A stretch of 64,000 nucleotides of DNA from Geomicrobium halophilum (GCF_014207655.1 NZ_JACHHJ010000005.1:34511-98510), one strand, 5' to 3'. Numbered from the stretch's first letter, positions 35,530 to 45,501 are shown. Made by a program: numbers and translations. The notes: generated from the sequence alone by a model not told the origin.

Positions 35530-36738
35530 ATGAGCATGAATATGAAAGTCGAATCCATGTTAGGCTATCATACGTTTGAAGTACCAACGGCGATTAAACA
35601 CGGCATCGGTGCGATTAAACACCTTGGAGATGAAGTGAAAAACCTTGGTGCCGATAAAATTTTGCTTGTTACAGATCCTGGCATCTATAATGCAGGCGTG
35701 ACAAAACCCGTTGAAGAAAGTCTAGAAAAAGCAGGGGTTGAGGTCGTTCTTTTTAATAAAGTAGAGCCTAACCCTCCCGTGCGCCTCATCGGTGAAGGAT
35801 CTTCCCTTTATGAACAGGAAGGATGCAATGGTTTGGTTGCCGTCGGGGGTGGAAGCTCGATGGATACTGCGAAAACGATTGGGCTTGAAGTGACCCACGA
35901 AGGTACAGTCCTTGATTACGAAGACGCTGAAGGGAAAAAAGAAATGGAAAACCGCGTTCCACCATTTGCAACGATCCCGACGACGGCGGGTACGGGATCA
36001 GAAGTTACGCAATGGGCGGTTATTACCGACGAAGACCGTCAAACGAAATTCAACACCGGCGGACCGTTGATTGCGGCTCACTTAACGATCATCGATCCAG
36101 AACTTCACGTATCCATGCCGCCGCATGTAACAGCCATGACTGGCATTGATGCGATTGCCCACGCGGTCGAGTGTTATACCATGAAATTCGCCCAGCCGGT
36201 CACAGATGCTGTAGCCCTCTTGGCGATCGAATATGCGGCGAAGTATATCCGTCGTGCTTACGCAGATGCCGAAGATTTAGAAGCACGCTATGGTATGGCT
36301 CAGTCAGCAATGCTCGCGGGTCTGTCTTACGGCAGTGAATCAGCTGGTGCAGCTCACGCCATGAGCCAAACGCTTGGCGGTATTATTCCTGTAGCCCACG
36401 GTCAATGTGTAGCCGCGATGATGGGGCCGGTGATGGAATATAACTGGAAAGGCGCTCCGGAACGTTTTGCACGCATCGCACAGGCATTTGGCATTAACAC
36501 CACTGAGATGGATACAGAAGAAGCAGCCAAAGCGGCTGTTCAGTATATGTATGACCTTGCTGATGACCTCGATATTCCAACATTGGAGGATCAAGGTGTA
36601 GATCCACAATTAACCGAGCGTCTCGCAAAAGTAGCGATGGATGACCCACAAACTGTTGGAAATCCACGTGACCTAACGGTTCAAGATTATGAGTGGATCT
36701 ACAAACGCTGCTTCCACCAGGTACCAAGAACAGTTTAA
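35530..36738 (+). CDS. gbsB: Type III alcohol dehydrogenase GbsB (choline dehydrogenase)
   Basis: The 402-aa iron-type (type III) alcohol dehydrogenase would oxidise choline to betaine aldehyde. It contains AVGGGSSMDTAKTIG for NAD binding, TTAGTGSEVTQWAV, and the metal ligands in GIDAIAHAVECY and HAMSQTLGG...VAHG. ATG35530 follows AAAGGAGAG. It follows gbsA by 14 bp in the usual gbsAB order. A terminator comes next. Confidence 0.94.
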   Translation: MSMNMKVESMLGYHTFEVPTAIKHGIGAIKHLGDEVKNLGADKILLVTDPGIYNAGVTKPVEESLEKAGVEVVLFNKVEPNPPVRLIGEGSSLYEQEGCNGLVAVGGGSSMDTAKTIGLEVTHEGTVLDYEDAEGKKEMENRVPPFATIPTTAGTGSEVTQWAVITDEDRQTKFNTGGPLIAAHLTIIDPELHVSMPPHVTAMTGIDAIAHAVECYTMKFAQPVTDAVALLAIEYAAKYIRRAYADAEDLEARYGMAQSAMLAGLSYGSESAGAAHAMSQTLGGIIPVAHGQCVAAMMGPVMEYNWKGAPERFARIAQAFGINTTEMDTEEAAKAAVQYMYDLADDLDIPTLEDQGVDPQLTERLAKVAMDDPQTVGNPRDLTVQDYEWIYKRCFHQVPRTV

Positions 36739-36761
36739 TATAAAGTGTATGTTCAAAAAGG

Positions 36762-36789
36762 ATCCAGGTTCAACCCTGGGTTCTTTTTT
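36762..36789 (+). terminator. Terminator after gbsAB
   Basis: CCAGG pairs with CCTGG around a short loop, followed by a T-rich run. Confidence 0.7.
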
Positions 36790-36860
36790 ATTTTCATCAT
36801 AATTATCAATCATGGTAGAATAAAAACGATGAACGATGATAAAGGTGGAACACATTCGCG

Positions 36861-37301
36861 ATGCAATCAACATTCACTCTTCGGACGGCTTCGGCTTCAG
36901 ATAAAGAACGTTTGGCGACATTACGTATGAAGGTGATGGCTCCGGATTTTGAGCGTCACGGTCTTGAGTCTGAGCGAGTTCAAGAATATTTTAATAAAAA
37001 ATTTGACCCTTCCCTCACGTACATTATTGAATCAGAGGATATATTTGTCGGCTGTATTTCCGTTAAGCCGGAGGATAATGGGCACCATATTGAACATTTT
37101 TACATTAAGCCCGAGTATCAAGGCAAAGGCTTTGGCTCAAATGTGTTAAAGCATATCATGGATGAAAATTATGCCAAAGGCGAGGTATTATCTCTTGCTG
37201 TATTTAAAGGAAGCGCGTCCAAGGCATTTTATGAAAAATATGGATTTGAAGTCGTTGACGAAGAATCTTTTGTCGATTGGCTGCGGTTTACGTATAAATA
37301 G
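36861..37301 (+). CDS. GNAT-family N-acetyltransferase
   Basis: The 146-aa GNAT fold protein has the acetyl-CoA motif A (HFYIKPEYQGKGFGSNVLKHIM) and the motif B region KAFYEKYGFEVV. The substrate is unknown. ATG36861 follows AAGGTGG at a longish spacing. It stands between the gbs terminator and a small membrane-protein gene, with no clear functional link. Confidence 0.85.
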   Translation: MQSTFTLRTASASDKERLATLRMKVMAPDFERHGLESERVQEYFNKKFDPSLTYIIESEDIFVGCISVKPEDNGHHIEHFYIKPEYQGKGFGSNVLKHIMDENYAKGEVLSLAVFKGSASKAFYEKYGFEVVDEESFVDWLRFTYK

Positions 37302-37325
37302 GAGATGCTGGAGGTTTGAGGCACG

Positions 37326-37433
37326 ATGAATAAAGAGGGGAAAATCATTATGGCCATCGTTGTGGTTATGGCAGTCGTTCTGTGTGTGGGGCTAATTTAT
37401 ACATTTCTCGCTGGAAGTGCGGCAAATGGGTGA
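37326..37433 (+). CDS. Small single-pass membrane protein (35 aa)
   Basis: This short frame encodes 35 residues with one hydrophobic helix (MAIVVVMAVVLCVGLIYTFL) and short polar ends. GAGG lies 5 nt before ATG37326, and a terminator follows the stop by 8 nt. Such bounding signals make it a credible small protein. It starts 24 bp after the GNAT gene and may be cotranscribed. Confidence 0.6.
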   Translation: MNKEGKIIMAIVVVMAVVLCVGLIYTFLAGSAANG

Positions 37434-37441
37434 TGAAAAAA

Positions 37442-37471
37442 GGCAGTGGCCAATACTCCACTGTCTTTTTT
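37442..37471 (+). terminator. Terminator after the small membrane protein
   Basis: GGCAGTGG pairs with CCACTGTC around an 8-nt loop, followed by six T. It abuts the end of the convergent minus-strand gene. Confidence 0.85.
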
Positions 37472-37818
37472 CATATCCAAAAGGGGATGTAAATAAAAAT
37501 CCCGAGCGCAAGGACGACGATGAAAAGCAGAATGCTTTTCCAGCGTGCGCGTTTCCAGAATAATAACGAGACGATGATGGCTTGCAGAAAAATCAGGGTT
37601 GATCCAATCATCATCGTAAAGGGGGAAAGTAAGAAGCCTCCTAAAATATTGATGAGGATACCGGCGGGCATAAGGGCAACTAAAAGGATTTTTGCTGGGC
37701 TTTGCTTAATCCCTTGCACGATGTCTCTTCGCTCTTCTTCGTTAAATTTATCAAATTCCACCAGCGCGAACCAACCAGTGATGATCAGAAGCGCTCCAGT
37801 GACAGTCATTGATCTCAT
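37471..37818 (-). CDS. Small membrane protein, four predicted helices
   Basis: The product (115 aa from ATG37818) has four hydrophobic segments and a short cytosolic stretch rich in Glu/Arg (EFDKFNEEERRDIVQGI). I do not recognise a family with certainty. AGGAG precedes the start. GTG37830 is an alternative that adds four residues. Confidence 0.7.
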   Translation of the reverse strand: MRSMTVTGALLIITGWFALVEFDKFNEEERRDIVQGIKQSPAKILLVALMPAGILINILGGFLLSPFTMMIGSTLIFLQAIIVSLLFWKRARWKSILLFIVVLALGIFIYIPFWI

Positions 37819-37889
37819 ATAACATTTCACTCCTCAAACGTTCTATATGATTAATTTATCCATTTCGAACGATTGAAAAACATAAACAT

Positions 37890-37929
37890 AAGAAACCTTG
37901 TACCCCAGCATTTTGCTGAAGCACAAGGT
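37890..37929 (-). terminator. Likely terminator of gldA
   Basis: ACCTTGT and ACAAGGT form a 7-bp stem with an internal hairpin loop just after the gldA stop codon; on the minus strand it is followed by TTTCTTATGTTT. Confidence 0.55.
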
Positions 37930-37943
37930 AATGTGCTGCTCGA

Positions 37944-39059
37944 TCATTCACGTTCCTCTTTGTACGCTCTTGAATATTGATCCGCGGCAATCATCGCGTC
38001 AACAACGTCCTCAGCCGGAGGTGCCGCCGGCATATTATGGCTACTTTCACCTTCTTGCATCGCGGCTTCGGCTACTTTCAAGAGTTGTTCATGTTCAATG
38101 TCTTCAATATGAAGGTCTTCGAATGTGGTTGGTAACCCAAGTTTATCAAGAAGCTCAATATAGCGATTGATTTCTGATTGGTTATAGGCCTCTAACGTGA
38201 GCTGAGTGAGAATGCCAAACGCGACCTTTTCCCCGTGACTCATATGGTGAATGTCTCCTTCTAGGACAGTAAAACCATTATGCACAGCATGGGCGAGAGC
38301 AAGGCCGCCGCTTTCAAAGCCAAGTCCGCTAAGCAAAGTATTTGCTTCAACGACTTGCTCGAGTGCATGGGTAACGACTTGGCGTTTATTCGCTTCATAG
38401 GCAAGCCGCCCATAATCGAATAACGTCTCTTCACATTTTTGGGCGATGGCTAGTCCAGCGATGGTGGATCGTCCCCCGGCCATGGTAGCCCCCCTGCTTT
38501 CGTGTGCAGCCTGGGCTTCAACCCATGTAGCAAGCGCGTCAGCGATACCGGAAGCCAAAAATTTCGGTGGTGCTGTGGCAATCACTTTTGAATCCACTAA
38601 GATAAGGTCAGGGTTTTTGTTGTAAAAGTTGTATCTTTCGAAAACCCCGTCATCTGAGTAAATCACGGACAGGGCGCTTGTCGGAGCGTCCGTAGATGCA
38701 GTTGTCGGTATGATGACACAGGCTGCGTTTTCAGTGAAGTTGCGGACCCCTTTTGCTGTATCCAAGGCTTTCCCGCCACCGACACCGACAATAATGTCAG
38801 TTTGATTTTCCTTTGCTTTACCGACGATTCGCTGAATCTCTGTATCGGAAGCTTCTCCTTCGAAGGTAACATCGACGGTTTCGATATCAGCTTCTTTAAG
38901 ACTGTTGACGACACGGTGTCCCACCATGTCCCATACGAATGAATCGGCAATGACGAGTGCTTTATTTCCAAGTTCCTTACTATATTTCCCGGCTACATCT
39001 GTAGCATCTTTCCCCTGTACATACTTACTAGGGCTAATAAAAATCTTTTCATTCATCAT
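37944..39059 (-). CDS. gldA: Glycerol dehydrogenase GldA
   Basis: The 371-aa family III metal-dependent dehydrogenase oxidises glycerol to dihydroxyacetone with NAD. It has [13 protein letters not shown], the [14 protein letters not shown] segment and metal ligands in [22 protein letters not shown] and [10 protein letters not shown]. No dihydroxyacetone kinase gene is nearby. It is followed on its own strand by a hairpin and seems monocistronic. The start could be either of two adjacent ATG codons (39059 or 39056). Confidence 0.93.
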   Translation of the reverse strand: MMNEKIFISPSKYVQGKDATDVAGKYSKELGNKALVIADSFVWDMVGHRVVNSLKEADIETVDVTFEGEASDTEIQRIVGKAKENQTDIIVGVGGGKALDTAKGVRNFTENAACVIIPTTASTDAPTSALSVIYSDDGVFERYNFYNKNPDLILVDSKVIATAPPKFLASGIADALATWVEAQAAHESRGATMAGGRSTIAGLAIAQKCEETLFDYGRLAYEANKRQVVTHALEQVVEANTLLSGLGFESGGLALAHAVHNGFTVLEGDIHHMSHGEKVAFGILTQLTLEAYNQSEINRYIELLDKLGLPTTFEDLHIEDIEHEQLLKVAEAAMQEGESSHNMPAAPPAEDVVDAMIAADQYSRAYKEERE

Positions 39060-39188
39060 TATCGCTCCTCGGAATCATAGGTACTTTGTCATGTTACCCT
39101 CCTGTATCAACGATTAAACATTAGATTCTTGCCTAGGACTTTTCTGGACATGTCGCTTGAAGGTCCATAAAGGCTGCTGTTTCACAGG

Positions 39189-39229
39189 AAAAAAGCACTC
39201 TACCGAAGCAGGCTTCAGTGAGTGCTTTT
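39189..39229 (-). terminator. Terminator of the LVIVD-protein gene
   Basis: AAAAGCACTC pairs perfectly with GAGTGCTTTT around about 19 nt, lying 7 bp past the stop codon on the minus strand. Confidence 0.88.
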
Positions 39230-39236
39230 GGATTTG

Positions 39237-40784
39237 CTATTGCTGAATACTAGTGAGCAAATTATAATTCATATTACCGAGAAAGCGAGATTGATCTAGG
39301 CCAAAATCATTCTGTGCGTTCGCATTATGCCCGGGGGGATTGACCCAATCCGGGGGACCTGGTGGATCAACCCAATCTGGAGGGCCACCTCCTCTGTTAG
39401 CCTCAACCACTTTCAAGCCTTGGCCCATATCTGAACCGAGAATATAGTTGTTGTACAAAAATACACCCCATACATTCGCAGATTCGGGAACGTAAGATGC
39501 CATTTCCTCTGGGTTATAAGGGTCACTTATGTCGACCATACGAATACCATCTGAGTAGTGGGACAAATACAATGTGTTGCCTTTAACCTTCGGATCATGA
39601 ACGGTGTATGTGCCTGGTAAACGCTCCTCCGGATCAATTTGTTCTAGGGAGTTCTCAGTTCTAAAGTCGCTGATGAGTTTTGGGTTGCTTTCGTCCTTTA
39701 TGTCATAAATGCGCGTATACCCCCAGCCGCGTTCAAATTCCTCATCGTCCGGATCTGGATCGAAGACTTCACGCGTTTCAATTAAGATGTTTCCACCTCG
39801 TGCTAGTGCGGCAGAGTGTGCAGCTCCTTGTACATGACGCTCAAAGCTCGTATGACCGATAATTTCAGGGTCTTCCGGAGTACTAATATCCATGATGACC
39901 GTCCCTAGATCCCAGTAAGAGATGTAGGCAGTTTTTCCTGATGGATCGGTTATGACACTGTGGGCAAAGGCCTCTCTCTCTGCTCCCTCTTCATCCGTAT
40001 AATTCAAACCATCGAAATTATCTGCATCAATCAACTCCCGAGGATCCCAGTTGTAGAGTTCTTGTGGATCAGTCGGGTCACTAACATCCACGATGGAAAA
40101 ATCATGGAAGTCCCCCTCGGTGTAGTAATCCGCATAGATGTTTGCCGTAAGAAGCAAGGCCCGATCTCCTTGTGTCGTCAAATATAATTCATGTGTACCC
40201 GTAAGGACTTCCTCGGGAACTTTATAGTACCCCAGTTCTTTAGGTTCTTCCGGGTTGGTAACGTCGTATAAAACCGTACCGCCTTTCTCCGTTTCATCCT
40301 GGGTATATTTCTGTAAGCTGACTACAGCCAAATCACCGCTAAAGTGAGGGGTATCCACACTTTTAACAATCACTTTTTCCTGCCAGGTTCCGGGGATGTC
40401 GTTGGCAAATGCGGCTACTTCCTCAGGATTTTTTGGATCGCTCATGTCAAAAACCCTGACCCCTTCATTGGACTCCGCACCGACGTGTGTTCCGAGATAG
40501 GCATAATCATTATGTGCATACACGTCAGCAGTCGTGACAGGAACCCCTTCTAGCTCTTCTAATTCAACGGCGGCCACTTCTTCCATTTCAGTTACTTGTC
40601 CATTGTTCGGTTCCACGTCGATCTTGGCTGCGCCACCAAAATCAGGAGGTCCTGTCTCTACAGGTTTTGGTGCACCGTTCGCATGACCCTCCGGCCCGAG
40701 GTTACAGGCGTAAGCAATCGGGGCGCTGAACGTCAGTGCTAGAGCAGTCCCTATAGCGGTAACCCTTGTAAACGTTTTCTTCAC
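39237..40784 (-). CDS. Secreted LVIVD-repeat protein
   Basis: The 515-aa protein has a signal peptide with an AYA cleavage-type site near residue 26 and no anchor visible. At least six repeats of the form (V/I)xDxSDPxxPxEx are present (for example FDMSDPKNPEEV, VDVSDPTDPQEL, MDISTPEDPEII, VDISDPYNPEEM). The LVIVD family folds as a beta-propeller; its function is unknown. Near the C-terminus is a proline-rich repeat (PPDWVDPPGPPDWVNPPG). The protein is strongly acidic, which suits a salty environment. Confidence 0.88.
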   Translation of the reverse strand: MKKTFTRVTAIGTALALTFSAPIAYACNLGPEGHANGAPKPVETGPPDFGGAAKIDVEPNNGQVTEMEEVAAVELEELEGVPVTTADVYAHNDYAYLGTHVGAESNEGVRVFDMSDPKNPEEVAAFANDIPGTWQEKVIVKSVDTPHFSGDLAVVSLQKYTQDETEKGGTVLYDVTNPEEPKELGYYKVPEEVLTGTHELYLTTQGDRALLLTANIYADYYTEGDFHDFSIVDVSDPTDPQELYNWDPRELIDADNFDGLNYTDEEGAEREAFAHSVITDPSGKTAYISYWDLGTVIMDISTPEDPEIIGHTSFERHVQGAAHSAALARGGNILIETREVFDPDPDDEEFERGWGYTRIYDIKDESNPKLISDFRTENSLEQIDPEERLPGTYTVHDPKVKGNTLYLSHYSDGIRMVDISDPYNPEEMASYVPESANVWGVFLYNNYILGSDMGQGLKVVEANRGGGPPDWVDPPGPPDWVNPPGHNANAQNDFGLDQSRFLGNMNYNLLTSIQQ

Positions 40785-41210
40785 CTATCTTGCTCCCTTC
40801 GTCGTATTATCATGGGAAATGTATGAGAGTATATCCCAGTCTTACTGGCTATTATATAGAAAAGTTATATGATTTTGAATAGTTATAAGTTATCTTTTCA
40901 TGAGCGGAATACTTATGTAATCGTCCTATAAACCTATTATTATGCTAGTTCCTTTGTCCATTTAAAGGTGAAATCACATTGATTTGTCTTTAACCGTGAT
41001 CAAATGTTGGCTTTAGGAAAAGTCCCCTCCAAGAGGATGTGCAAAAAATCACGGAAAAATAACTTTCACGGTACAAGAAGGATGTTCGAAGCTACGCTTA
41101 TTCGACCTACTCGGCTCTTATTAAACACGCCTATAAAGTATAAAAAAGATATCTCCAATAAATGGATGTATTTTTGGTATGTTGATGTGCCTGTACCAGG
41201 GGTTGAAGCG
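40785..41210. other. Gap with no recognised gene
   Basis: An 81-codon plus-strand frame (41004-41249) crosses the end of this stretch, but it lacks a ribosome site and runs over a clear promoter. No RNA or repeat was recognised. Confidence 0.5.
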
Positions 41211-41285
41211 TTGACGAAGGGGGACCCCCATGCTATAATTTATCTATAATGAAAATCATTCTCACATAAATAATAATGATTATAA
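41211..41285 (+). promoter_or_regulatory. Iron-regulated promoter with two Fur boxes
   Basis: TTGACG (41211-41216), a 17-bp spacer and TATAAT (41234-41239) form a strong sigma-A promoter. Two Fur boxes follow: TGAAAATCATTCTCA (41250-41264) and TAATAATGATTATAA (41271-41285), each matching 13 of the 15 positions counted. They cover the start and early transcript of the ferric importer operon, so strong iron repression is expected. Confidence 0.9.
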
Positions 41286-41343
41286 TTTATACATAAACCG
41301 TTTGTCTGTCTTTTGCTATTTTATCACTTGGGGGATTCGTTTC

Positions 41344-42399
41344 ATGAGTTTTGTCCAATTGGAGCATCTTACGAAATCGTTTAATCGTGGCTTGGTCTCT
41401 GCAGTCAACAATGTTAATCTTCATCTGGAAAAGGGGGAGATATTAAGCTTACTTGGACCCAGCGGCTGTGGAAAAACCACGACTCTCCGCATGATCGCTG
41501 GTTTTGAACAACCGACGACTGGAACGATTACCATCGGAGGTGAGACCGTATACTCTCCCGATGTTTCTATACCGCCTGAAAAACGTGGAATTGGGATGGT
41601 CTTTCAGGATTATGCCCTTTTTCCTCATTTAAATATTGAGAAGAACGTGATGTTTGGACTAAATAAATGGAAAGTCCGGGAACGGAAGAAACGGGCCCAA
41701 GAAGTGCTGGAGCTTGTCGGGCTTGAGGATTGCGCCAAACGTTTTCCGGATGAACTCTCTGGAGGCCAGCAGCAGCGGATCGCCTTGGCTCGTGCCCTAG
41801 CGCCCAAGCCTCATGTGGTACTGATGGACGAACCGTTTAGTAACCTAGATGCGAGCCTGAAAGAAAAGATGCGCTATGATGTTACTTCGATCCTCCGAAA
41901 AGCCAAAACCACTGGCGTGATTGTTACCCATGACCAAAAAGATGCTTTTGCTGTATCTGACCGCGTCGTTGTCATGAATGAAGGGGTGGTTCAGCAAGTA
42001 GCCGAGCCCAGGGAGATGTACAAATGCCCCACCAATTGTTTTGTTGCGCAATTTGTGGGAAAAACAAACCTGCTGAATGGAACGATGTGTGCTGATTTAA
42101 AGCATGTAAATACCCACATTGGGAAAGTTTGCTTGCCTGAACGAAAAGATACAATGATTGAAAATGTGAAAGTTTCCATTCGTCCAGAGGGGTGTCTTTT
42201 GGCAGATGAAGGTCGCTATTCGGGCAACGTGGAACATGTGACTTACAGTGGAGAATATCAAGAGCTAACTGTACGCCTGCAAGGGGCGGAGGCTAATAAT
42301 GAACCAATGCTCCTCTATGCCCCGATTGACCAGCAGGTAGTCATCGGATCGGTCGTATCGTTTGATATCAAGCCGGAGCTCGTTGCTCTCGTCGATTAG
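41344..42399 (+). CDS. Ferric iron ABC transporter ATPase (FbpC type)
   Basis: The 351-aa ATPase has Walker A GPSGCGKTT, Q-loop FQDYALFPHL, signature LSGGQQQRIALARAL, Walker B VVLMDEPFSNLD and H-loop VTHDQKDAF. A TOBE-type C-terminal domain follows, as in FbpC/PotA ATPases. ATG41344 is favoured over 41302 because GGGGG lies upstream and homology begins there. It is first in a three-gene operon, ATPase, binding protein and permease, behind two Fur boxes, which identifies the substrate as iron. Confidence 0.9.
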   Translation: MSFVQLEHLTKSFNRGLVSAVNNVNLHLEKGEILSLLGPSGCGKTTTLRMIAGFEQPTTGTITIGGETVYSPDVSIPPEKRGIGMVFQDYALFPHLNIEKNVMFGLNKWKVRERKKRAQEVLELVGLEDCAKRFPDELSGGQQQRIALARALAPKPHVVLMDEPFSNLDASLKEKMRYDVTSILRKAKTTGVIVTHDQKDAFAVSDRVVVMNEGVVQQVAEPREMYKCPTNCFVAQFVGKTNLLNGTMCADLKHVNTHIGKVCLPERKDTMIENVKVSIRPEGCLLADEGRYSGNVEHVTYSGEYQELTVRLQGAEANNEPMLLYAPIDQQVVIGSVVSFDIKPELVALVD

Positions 42400-42599
42400 A
42401 TACAATTTTCCCTTCCCCTTACCACGAGTGGGGGGGAGGATTCGTTTGGGACGGAAAATCTAGCAATTATAAAGGTAATATATTAATTGAGAATGAAGAG
42501 AATGAATATTATTATTCTCAGAAATTCGAAGCTGGGTAGTAATGAGAGTGCCCGCCACGAATGATGAGAAAGTCGTGTATAATGAGGAGGAGAATTAGT

Positions 42600-43670
42600 A
42601 TGAAGAGGTATTCATGGTTGTCAGCCGCCTTTCTATCCGTAGCGGTTATTGGAGCAGGCTGTGGGCAAGAAGATGGAGAAGAGGCCGGCAGTGAAGGATC
42701 TGCACAAGTGGAAGGTGAAGAAGATGGGGAACTGGTCGTATATTCGGCTCGAAATGAGACATTCGTTAATCAATTCCTAGATAAGTTTGAAGAGGAAACG
42801 GGAATTGAGGTTCAAGCCTTGCATGCGGATGACACAGCCGTGAACCGAATCCAGGAAGAAGCTAACAATGTCCAAGCAGATGTTTTTATCTCGAATGATG
42901 TTGGAGCTTTGGAGCATTTACGACTGCAGGGTCTTCTGGATGGATACGAAGCGGATAACATCGAGAGCATCGATGAAGATTTCCGTGCTGAGGACGATTC
43001 CTGGGTTGCCTTGTCTGCGCGAACCCGCGTGTTAATGTATAATGAAGATCTTGTCAATGAAGAAGATGTTCCTGATTCCATTGCTGAATTAGCGGACCCT
43101 GAATATGCGGGTCAGTTTGCTGTGACACGCGGAGCAAACGGCAGTATGATTGGACATGTTTCGGCCCTCCGCCAAGAATGGGGAGATGACCAAACCGTTG
43201 AATGGCTGAGTGAAGTGGGTGATAACGCTGGTATTATCACCGATGGTCACGGGGACATTCGTGAAGCTGTTGGTACAGGAGAAGTGGAATTCGGCCTTGT
43301 CAATAACTATTATTATCACCAGCAGCTGGAAGAGCCACAAAATAATAACGTCGGCGTCGTCTATCCGGACCAAGGCGACGATGAAATGGGTGCCGTGTTA
43401 AATGCCGCTGGCATTGGCTTGATTAATGACGGACCCAATCGTGAAAATGCAGAGACGTTTATGGATTGGGCGCTTGAAGAAGAGAATCAGCAGGAGTTCT
43501 CTTATGAATCCTTAGAGGTTCCGATTAATCCTGATATTGAGCCTGTTGATGATGCAGCTTCCATCGATGAGTATAAGACGCATGATATGCCTCTTCGTGA
43601 ACTAGGTGAAGTATGGGATGATACATTGGAAGTCATTGAAGAGTCTGGTATGGATTTAGAAGTGCGTTAA
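42600..43670 (+). CDS. Ferric iron-binding lipoprotein (FbpA/FutA type)
   Basis: This is an extracellular solute-binding lipoprotein (356 aa, lipobox GAGC with Cys21) of the class that binds free ferric iron. It starts LVVYSARNETFVNQFLDKFEEETGI, characteristic of FbpA/FutA. The tandem tyrosines in NNYYYHQQ are the usual iron-ligand region. ATG42600 follows AGGAGGAG. A TGAGAAT...ATTCTCA inverted repeat upstream (around 42487-42525) may be a weaker Fur site. Confidence 0.9.
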   Translation: MKRYSWLSAAFLSVAVIGAGCGQEDGEEAGSEGSAQVEGEEDGELVVYSARNETFVNQFLDKFEEETGIEVQALHADDTAVNRIQEEANNVQADVFISNDVGALEHLRLQGLLDGYEADNIESIDEDFRAEDDSWVALSARTRVLMYNEDLVNEEDVPDSIAELADPEYAGQFAVTRGANGSMIGHVSALRQEWGDDQTVEWLSEVGDNAGIITDGHGDIREAVGTGEVEFGLVNNYYYHQQLEEPQNNNVGVVYPDQGDDEMGAVLNAAGIGLINDGPNRENAETFMDWALEEENQQEFSYESLEVPINPDIEPVDDAASIDEYKTHDMPLRELGEVWDDTLEVIEESGMDLEVR

Positions 43671-43767
43671 AAAGTTGACAAGGAGCTAAATCGAACCGAA
43701 TGTTGGGTTCCGGCGTGAAGTGGGAGTTTCTATACCAATAGTATTGTATTATCGGAGAGTTATAATC

Positions 43768-45501
43768 ATGAGCCAACGCGATAGAGAGACCGAAGGTTCT
43801 GCTCAACCCACCCAAATCGATAACGAAACGAAGGCGAAGCCTAACTCCAATTTCTCGGGTTTTAATCATTATGGGGATCATAAACCTCTATACGGAATCA
43901 GAGGCATAAGAAAATATTGGTTCAAATTATGGGGAGGCCGCCCTCCAGGTCCACTCCTTCTGTTTTTAGGAATTCTTACTGCTATTATTATGGGCGTACC
44001 GCTTCTTTACGTCGTGGTGCGCTCTTTTTCAGCCGGTGCCGAGCGCTGGATGAACATTTTGGATGAGCGGATTCCTGGTCTTTTATGGAATACCCTTTCA
44101 TTAACCGTTATGGTGACGGTTTTTGCAGTAATTCTTGGGGTTTCCCTCGCCTGGATCGTGCATCGAACCGACCTTCCGTTTAAGAAAGCCTGGCAGTGGC
44201 TCTTGGCTCTGCCCCTTGTGATCCCGCCTTATATAGGCGCAGCTGTTTACATTATTATTTTAGGGCCCGTTGGATGGGCTTCGGAATTTTGGGGAGAAGG
44301 CGGAGCACTGGAGGGATGGTTTGGAGGATATCCCATTGACATTTACTCCTTTGGAGGAGTTTTCTTTGTTTTAACCCTGTTTACATTTCCGTATGTCTTC
44401 TTAATTACAATGGCAAGTTTGCGGAAAATGAATCGTAACTACGAGGAAGTGGCACGATCTCAAGGGTTGACGACGTCACAAATTTTCTGGAAAGTAAACG
44501 TGCCTTTTTTGCGCCCGGCGATCGGGGCAGGTGCAATTCTGGTAGCGCTCTATGTCCTTGCCGATTTTGGGGCCATCGCAATTTTAAGGTACACAACTTT
44601 CACAGCGGCTATCTATTATCAAATTGGAAGTTTTGATAATTTATCTGCTACCGTTTTAAGTGTCATTTTGATCGCCATTACACTCGTTGTCCTTTGGTTG
44701 GAAGGCAAAACACGAAAGAAAAATGCATATTACCAGACGTCTAATTCATACAAGGAGCCTGAAGCCCTTCGTTTAGGGAAATGGAAAATCCCCGCGATCT
44801 TGTATGTATTTACAGTCTTTTTCCTATCCGTGCTCGTGCCCATACTTGTGCTTATTTATTGGACATATATTGGGATAGGGGAAGGGGCGATTGATAGTGA
44901 CTTTTGGGAATACACGTGGAATAGCATTCGTGTAGCTGGCTATGCGGCTGTGGCTTGTATGCTGTTGGCGATCCCGGTGATCTACTTGAAATATCGCTAT
45001 CCGTCTCCGATAACTTCTGTGATTGAGAAGTTAAGCTATTCTGGTTATGCTCTACCTGGGGTGATTGTGGCACTCGCGATTATTTTTATTTTTAATGAAC
45101 ACATCCCGTGGTTGTATAACACGCATTATCTGATTGCGTTCGCCTTTGTCATCCGCTTTCTTCCCCAAGCCATGCAGTCAGGAGAAGCTTCGCTCAGTCT
45201 TGTTTCACCAAGAATTGATGAAGCGGCAAGAAGCCTTGGACACCCACCGTGGAAAGTGATGTTTAAAGTGGTGCTTCCTTCAATCAGGCCTGGAATTCTT
45301 GCAGGAGGCGCACTCGTCTTTGTAAGCGCGATTAAAGAGCTGCCCGCGACCCTGCTTTTACGTCCGCCTGGATTTGATACTTTAGCGGTTAGAATCTGGT
45401 ATGAAACCAATGAGTCCTTCTACCACTATGCAGCACCCGCTGCGCTCGTCATCATTTTAATTTCCCTTATTCCACTGCGGTTTTTATTAAAAAAATACTA
45501 G
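43768..45501 (+). CDS. Ferric iron ABC permease, fused two-domain (FbpB type)
   Basis: The 577-aa permease has two consecutive binding-protein-dependent transport domains, about twelve helices in all, as in FbpB/SfuB. Each domain contains the EAA loop: EEVARSQGLTTSQIFWKVNVPFLRP and DEAARSLGHPPWKVMFKVVLPSIRP. A polar 60-residue N-terminal tail precedes the first helix. ATG43768 follows CGGAGAG. A terminator follows, ending the iron operon. Confidence 0.92.
   Translation: MSQRDRETEGSAQPTQIDNETKAKPNSNFSGFNHYGDHKPLYGIRGIRKYWFKLWGGRPPGPLLLFLGILTAIIMGVPLLYVVVRSFSAGAERWMNILDERIPGLLWNTLSLTVMVTVFAVILGVSLAWIVHRTDLPFKKAWQWLLALPLVIPPYIGAAVYIIILGPVGWASEFWGEGGALEGWFGGYPIDIYSFGGVFFVLTLFTFPYVFLITMASLRKMNRNYEEVARSQGLTTSQIFWKVNVPFLRPAIGAGAILVALYVLADFGAIAILRYTTFTAAIYYQIGSFDNLSATVLSVILIAITLVVLWLEGKTRKKNAYYQTSNSYKEPEALRLGKWKIPAILYVFTVFFLSVLVPILVLIYWTYIGIGEGAIDSDFWEYTWNSIRVAGYAAVACMLLAIPVIYLKYRYPSPITSVIEKLSYSGYALPGVIVALAIIFIFNEHIPWLYNTHYLIAFAFVIRFLPQAMQSGEASLSLVSPRIDEAARSLGHPPWKVMFKVVLPSIRPGILAGGALVFVSAIKELPATLLLRPPGFDTLAVRIWYETNESFYHYAAPAALVIILISLIPLRFLLKKY

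Noticed and set aside
36750-36762. Second copy of the MITE-like element after gbsB
   Set aside because: Only a 13-bp match to the left end exists; the rest is an ordinary terminator, so a full copy is not supported.
41004-41249. 81-aa ORF upstream of the ferric importer
   Set aside because: It runs through the promoter and -10 box of the iron operon and has no ribosome site.
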